A stretch of DNA of 9,083 nt from Lentisphaerota bacterium (lineage in GTDB: Bacteria > Verrucomicrobiota > Lentisphaeria > Oligosphaerales > PUNB01): NCBI GenBank assembly GCA_003552565.1, contig PUNB01000065.1, positions 1-9,083 on the forward strand. The letters run 5' to 3'. The notes below the pieces were generated by a model. That model saw nothing but the letters and a program-made list of their open reading frames with translations. It ran no database searches and was not told the origin of the DNA. A program made the position numbers and the translations under genes. Positions within the stretch are counted from its first letter, which is position 1; the number at the start of each line of letters is the position of its first letter. Below, one piece after another: positions 6,263 to 9,083 of the stretch.

Positions 6263-7081
6263 ATGTTTAACACAGTGCTTGTTCCACTAAATCTTAAAGA
6301 AAATCAATCCCGACTGGAACGAATGTCCAGTTTCCTGGCTCAATTCGGCAGTCAGAATCTAATTCTGCTGCACGTCTTTGCCGGCCCCGCCGGCAATCCT
6401 CGAGCTGAAGAGCGGCTCCGGCGGGCAGGCAATATATTCGCTCAGGACGGTCACCGCTGGCAATCCTGTCTACGCTCCGGTTCCATAGCCGCCGTGACCG
6501 CCTCGGAAGCGGAACGGAGCGACTGCGACCTGATCGCCTTTCCATGGCGCTACAAAAGCTGGATACAGCGGAGCCTGACCGGCAGCACCACTAAGGACAT
6601 TGTGCGCCTGGCGGAGCGCCCCGTTTTAGTCTTCAAAAACCGAATTGCGTCCGTTGCGAGCGATAAATTCACAGTTCTTTACGCCACCGCCTTTCAGGAA
6701 ACCGACCGCTTTGTCATTCCTTATTTAAAAAGCCATGTGCCGGCGGATGGACAGGTTTTTCTGCTCAATGTGTCCCCCCGGGCGCCGGATCCCGACACCG
6801 AGGAACGCCGATTGCAACGAACCGAGGCCGATTTGCAACGACTGGCGGAGGAATGCCGAGAATCCATCCCGGAAGTTGAAACCCTGGCGGCCATCGGCGG
6901 GCCGCGGAAAATAATTACGCGTCAAGCGAATCGGCAAAAAGCGGACTTGTTGATCATCGGCAAAGCGGACACCGATAAATCACTTTTTAATATGCTGGGA
7001 TCAGTCGCTGAAGCAGTCGCCTATGAGGCGCGCTGTTCGGTGCTGATATTCCCGCGGGAATATCAGACTAAGGAGCAATGA
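6263..7081 (+). CDS. Tandem-domain universal stress protein (UspA family)
   Basis: This 272-residue cytosolic protein has two Usp folds, about residues 2-125 and 135-264. Each starts with a hydrophobic strand (FNTVLVPLN; FTVLYATAF) and ends with the family's phosphate-loop signature: GSTTKDIVRLAERPVLVF (107-124) and GSVAEAVAYEARCSVLIF (246-263). The full ATP-binding pattern G-x2-G-x9-G-[ST] is incomplete. Domain 1 lacks the first glycines. Domain 2 keeps GK (233-234) and GS (246-247), but Asp stands at the second Gly, so nucleotide binding is uncertain. Its stop overlaps the start of the BCCT transporter gene, so the two are probably cotranscribed and translationally coupled. Halomonas TeaD, a Usp protein encoded with the ectoine transporter TeaABC, regulates that uptake system, so a similar role here is plausible but inferred. 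The start has only a poor Shine-Dalgarno (AGGGA, 6246-6250). Confidence 0.88.
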   Translation: MFNTVLVPLNLKENQSRLERMSSFLAQFGSQNLILLHVFAGPAGNPRAEERLRRAGNIFAQDGHRWQSCLRSGSIAAVTASEAERSDCDLIAFPWRYKSWIQRSLTGSTTKDIVRLAERPVLVFKNRIASVASDKFTVLYATAFQETDRFVIPYLKSHVPADGQVFLLNVSPRAPDPDTEERRLQRTEADLQRLAEECRESIPEVETLAAIGGPRKIITRQANRQKADLLIIGKADTDKSLFNMLGSVAEAVAYEARCSVLIFPREYQTKEQ

Positions 7082-8574
7082 TGTTAAATAAGCATACTGT
7101 CTTTACGGTTTCACTCACCGTCACCTTGATATTCGTCGGCGCCGGCATCGTGGCGCCGGGCGTTCTCGACGATCTTTCGTCTCGTTTACATGAGCGGGTG
7201 ATTTCCAGCTTCGGCTGGTTTTACATGCTGAGCGCCTTCTTTTTTCTGCTCTTCAGTCTTTACATTGCCTTCAGTCCCTATGGCCGTCTGCGGCTCGGGG
7301 GTGAAAACGAAAAACCGCAATACAGTTACTTCGGCTGGTTCTCCATGCTGTTCGCCGCCGGCATGGGCATCGGTCTGATCTTCTGGGGAACGGCGGAGCC
7401 TTTGAGTCATTACCTTGAACCGCCGGCCTATATATCCGCCGGTTCCGGGGAGGCCGCCGGATTCGCCATGGCCTACAGCTTTTTCCACTGGGGCGTGCAT
7501 CCATGGGCCATTTATATAGTCATCAGTCTTTCCATCGCTTACTTCTCCTTCCGCCGCTCGATGCCGCCGCTGATTTCAAGCTGCTTTTATCCGCTTCTGG
7601 GAAGTCGTATTTATGGACCTTTGGGATACCTCATCGATATTTTCGCCGTTCTGGCCACGATCTTCGGAATCGCCACCTCTCTGGGGCTCGGCGCCATGCA
7701 GATCACCGGCGGACTGGCCGAAGTCCTGCCGGTCGGTACCGGCACCTCCGTCACTCTGACTGTAATCGCCATCATCACAGCACTGTACATGATCTCCAGC
7801 ATGACCGGACTGGACAAAGGAATCCAAGTCCTCAGCCGCACCAATATCATGGTGGCGCTGATTTTGATGGCGGCTATGCTGATCCTCGGGCCGACAACCT
7901 ATATACTTAATGTTTTCACCACCACTATCGGCGAATATCTGGCGACACTGGTGCCGCGCAGTCTGAACGTCAACCCTTTCGAAGGGCACGAATGGATCCA
8001 GTCCTGGACTCTTTTCTATTGGGCCTGGTGGATATCATGGTCTCCTTTTGTCGGCCTCTTCGTGGCCAGTATTTCCCGCGGCAGAACGATACGGGAATTC
8101 ATCCTCGGCGCCCTGGCGGTGCCTGCCCTGCTGACCTTTTTATGGTTCGCTGTTTTCGGCGGCTCCGGCCTTTACCTCGAACTGGAAAAGGGTATTTCCA
8201 TCGCCGAATCGGCGACCGCCGACGTGTCAACGGCTCTGTTCCAGCTATACAGCCACTACCCTGGCGCGATTCCGCTGACGGCTATTACTCTGCTGCTGCT
8301 TACAGTATTCTTTATTACTTCCGCCGATTCGGCGACTTACGTACTGGCGATGATGACTTCCGGGGGCGACCTCTCGCCGCCGATGAAAAAACGTATCTGC
8401 TGGGGACTGCTGCAGTCAGGAGCGGCGGCCGTGCTGCTTCTGTCCGGCGGCCTGGAAGCGCTGCAGAGGATGGCCATCCTGGCGGCCCTGCCGTTCACCA
8501 TAATAATGCTGCTGATGTCCCGCAGCTTACTCAACGCCATGCGCTATGAAAAGAAGTACGAAGATACCGGGTAA
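7081..8574 (+). CDS. BCCT-family sodium-coupled compatible-solute (betaine/choline-type) transporter
   Basis: This 497-residue inner-membrane protein has about 12 hydrophobic segments and the BCCT hallmarks: GMGIG (94-98) in the unwound helix, AEPL (105-108), TGLDKGIQVLS (242-252), the Trp box WAWWISWSPF (314-323) and TSADS (413-417). The Trp box lines the aromatic cage for quaternary ammonium substrates in BetP. The Met of GMG and the Thr-Ser of TSADS match the BetP sodium site, which the sodium-independent CaiT lacks, so Na+ symport is likely. Glycine betaine is the likeliest substrate, but choline, carnitine or ectoine cannot be excluded. It lacks BetP's long charged C-terminal osmosensor; only about 15 residues follow the last span. 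AAGGAG (7070-7075) lies five bases before this ATG and two before the alternative ATG at 7078, so 7081 is preferred. It overlaps the usp stop. Confidence 0.95.
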   Translation: MLNKHTVFTVSLTVTLIFVGAGIVAPGVLDDLSSRLHERVISSFGWFYMLSAFFFLLFSLYIAFSPYGRLRLGGENEKPQYSYFGWFSMLFAAGMGIGLIFWGTAEPLSHYLEPPAYISAGSGEAAGFAMAYSFFHWGVHPWAIYIVISLSIAYFSFRRSMPPLISSCFYPLLGSRIYGPLGYLIDIFAVLATIFGIATSLGLGAMQITGGLAEVLPVGTGTSVTLTVIAIITALYMISSMTGLDKGIQVLSRTNIMVALILMAAMLILGPTTYILNVFTTTIGEYLATLVPRSLNVNPFEGHEWIQSWTLFYWAWWISWSPFVGLFVASISRGRTIREFILGALAVPALLTFLWFAVFGGSGLYLELEKGISIAESATADVSTALFQLYSHYPGAIPLTAITLLLLTVFFITSADSATYVLAMMTSGGDLSPPMKKRICWGLLQSGAAAVLLLSGGLEALQRMAILAALPFTIIMLLMSRSLLNAMRYEKKYEDTG

Positions 8575-8613
8575 AAAGCAGAATGCGGGAGGTGGGTTGC
8601 TGGTCGCAAGTCA

Positions 8614-8641
8614 TAATTCGCAATCTGTAATGCGTAATGGA
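8614..8641. repeat. Degenerate 7-base tandem repeat, four units
   Basis: Four consecutive heptamers read TAATTCG, CAATCTG, TAATGCG and TAATGGA, sharing the core AAT at a fixed phase. Confidence 0.55.
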
Positions 8642-8642
8642 T

Positions 8643-8666
8643 GGGACTGCGGGACTGCGGGACTGG
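8643..8666. repeat. 8-base tandem repeat, three units
   Basis: GGGACTGC occurs at 8643-8650 and 8651-8658, followed by GGGACTGG at 8659-8666. It directly follows the 7-base array but is unrelated to it in sequence. Confidence 0.8.
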
Positions 8667-8790
8667 AGGTCGAGGGGCCTATGAGGTATGCATGGGAAGT
8701 TTCGGAGAGTTAAAGTTACTAGTCGCATCCCAAGTCGCTGGTCGTTAGCCGGAGCCCGTCCGGAAAGGGGTCGAGACCTGATTTTGTGCT

Positions 8791-8814
8791 CACCTTGTCT
8801 CGCACCTTGTCTCG
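8791..8814. repeat. 12-base perfect tandem duplication
   Basis: CACCTTGTCTCG is present twice back to back (8791-8802 and 8803-8814), followed by a degenerate third partial copy, CACTTAGTCT (8815-8824). Confidence 0.8.
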
Positions 8815-8865
8815 CACTTAGTCTAAAAAAGAAGGAATCGAAAGAAAAACAGACAAGGTGCGAGA
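8798..8865. repeat. 15-bp perfect inverted repeat
   Basis: TCTCGCACCTTGTCT (8798-8812) is the exact reverse complement of AGACAAGGTGCGAGA (8851-8865), separated by 38 A-rich bases. The left arm lies inside the 12-base tandem duplication. The arms could form a long hairpin in RNA or DNA. No transposase is present, so this is not shown to be a mobile element. Confidence 0.75.
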
Positions 8866-8880
8866 TCCGCCTGAGGCGGA
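8866..8880. repeat. 6-bp hairpin TCCGCC-TGA-GGCGGA
   Basis: A perfect short stem with a 3-base loop directly abuts the right arm of the 15-bp inverted repeat. A T-rich stretch (TTTTATTATTT) begins about 11 bases later. That is too far for a classical Rho-independent terminator, but it could act as a weak one for the transporter transcript. Confidence 0.5.
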
Positions 8881-8959
8881 CAAGACTAGATTTTATTATT
8901 TGTGCGCATAGAAGCCGTTAATACCATTTCGGATACCCTCTAGCCGGAGTTCCGCACTT

Positions 8960-9040
8960 AAAATTCAGAATTCTTTACCTCAAGGAAAATTCAACGGTAC
9001 CATTTAAATTCTGAATATTGAATGTTGAATTCTGAATTTT
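8960..9040. repeat. AT-rich inverted-repeat cluster built on ATTCTGAAT
   Basis: AAAATTCAGAATTC (8960-8973) and GAATTCTGAATTTT (9027-9040) form a 14-bp perfect inverted repeat. Between them AATTCAAC (8988-8995) is complementary to GTTGAATT (9024-9031), and a further ATTCTGAAT lies near 9008-9016. TGAATGTTGA (9019-9028) is complementary to TCAACATTCA at the right edge (9073-9082). The pattern suggests a larger repeat family cut by the window. Confidence 0.65.
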
Positions 9041-9083
9041 GATTTTTTATGCTCAAGAAACCTGATTTCACCTCAACATTCAG

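Larger units (their letters stand above)
8575..9083. other. Repeat-rich intergenic region without a supportable gene
   Basis: About 500 bases after the transporter hold no frame with recognisable protein features, a plausible start or codon use like the neighbours. The left half is GC-rich with tandem 7-, 8- and 12-base units. The right half is AT-rich and built from variants of ATTCTGAAT. GCTGGTCG occurs at 8599-8606 and 8737-8744, and a small hairpin CCGGA/TCCGG lies at 8749-8763. The next gene is presumably beyond the right edge. Confidence 0.7.

Noticed and set aside
8614..8865. CRISPR array
   Set aside because: The repeat units are 7-12 bases long and directly abutting, without regular unique spacers, and no cas gene is present.
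8798..8865. Insertion sequence bounded by terminal inverted repeats
   Set aside because: Only 38 bases lie between the arms, with no transposase and no visible target-site duplication.
8688..8921. 77-codon plus-strand frame in the right-hand intergenic region
   Set aside because: It runs straight through tandem and inverted repeats, with low-complexity translation and no family resemblance.

Overview
The window is bacterial chromosomal DNA of moderate GC content with ordinary gene spacing. Its left two thirds hold core translation, transcription and secretion genes. The short (377-residue) IspG argues against lineages with the long three-domain IspG, such as Chlamydiae, Bacteroidetes and plants. 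A six-domain S1 protein, a partly zinc-type L33, CCA-encoded tRNAs and a repeat-rich intergenic tail fit a Gram-negative-type bacterium. A deep lineage such as the PVC group or Desulfobacterota is possible, but that placement is a low-confidence inference.

Region 1 (1-2552, minus strand) reads, in transcription order, tRNA-Thr(GGT), tuf (EF-Tu), rpmG (L33), tRNA-Trp(CCA), secE, then nusG, which runs off the left edge. This is a variant of the widespread tuf-secE-nusG translation and transcription cluster. A good promoter-like sequence precedes tRNA-Thr, and a weaker internal candidate precedes tuf. The tuf-rpmG spacer holds a nested hairpin with no obvious coding role.

Region 2 (2595-4709, minus strand) is rpsA, encoding ribosomal protein S1 with six S1 domains and an unusual, strongly acidic C-terminal tail of about 165 residues. 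Region 3 (4945-6078, plus strand) is ispG, the penultimate enzyme of the MEP isoprenoid pathway, transcribed divergently from rpsA.

Region 4 (6263-8574, plus strand) is a translationally coupled pair: a two-domain universal stress protein whose stop codon overlaps the start of a BCCT-family sodium-coupled compatible-solute transporter. Together they look like an osmoadaptation module. Region 5 (8575-9083) has no supportable gene. It packs several unrelated short tandem and inverted repeats into about 500 bases.

No mobile element, CRISPR array or defence system can be supported. The points most worth checking are the S1 tail, the tuf-rpmG RNA structure, the USP-BCCT coupling and the right-hand repeat cluster.
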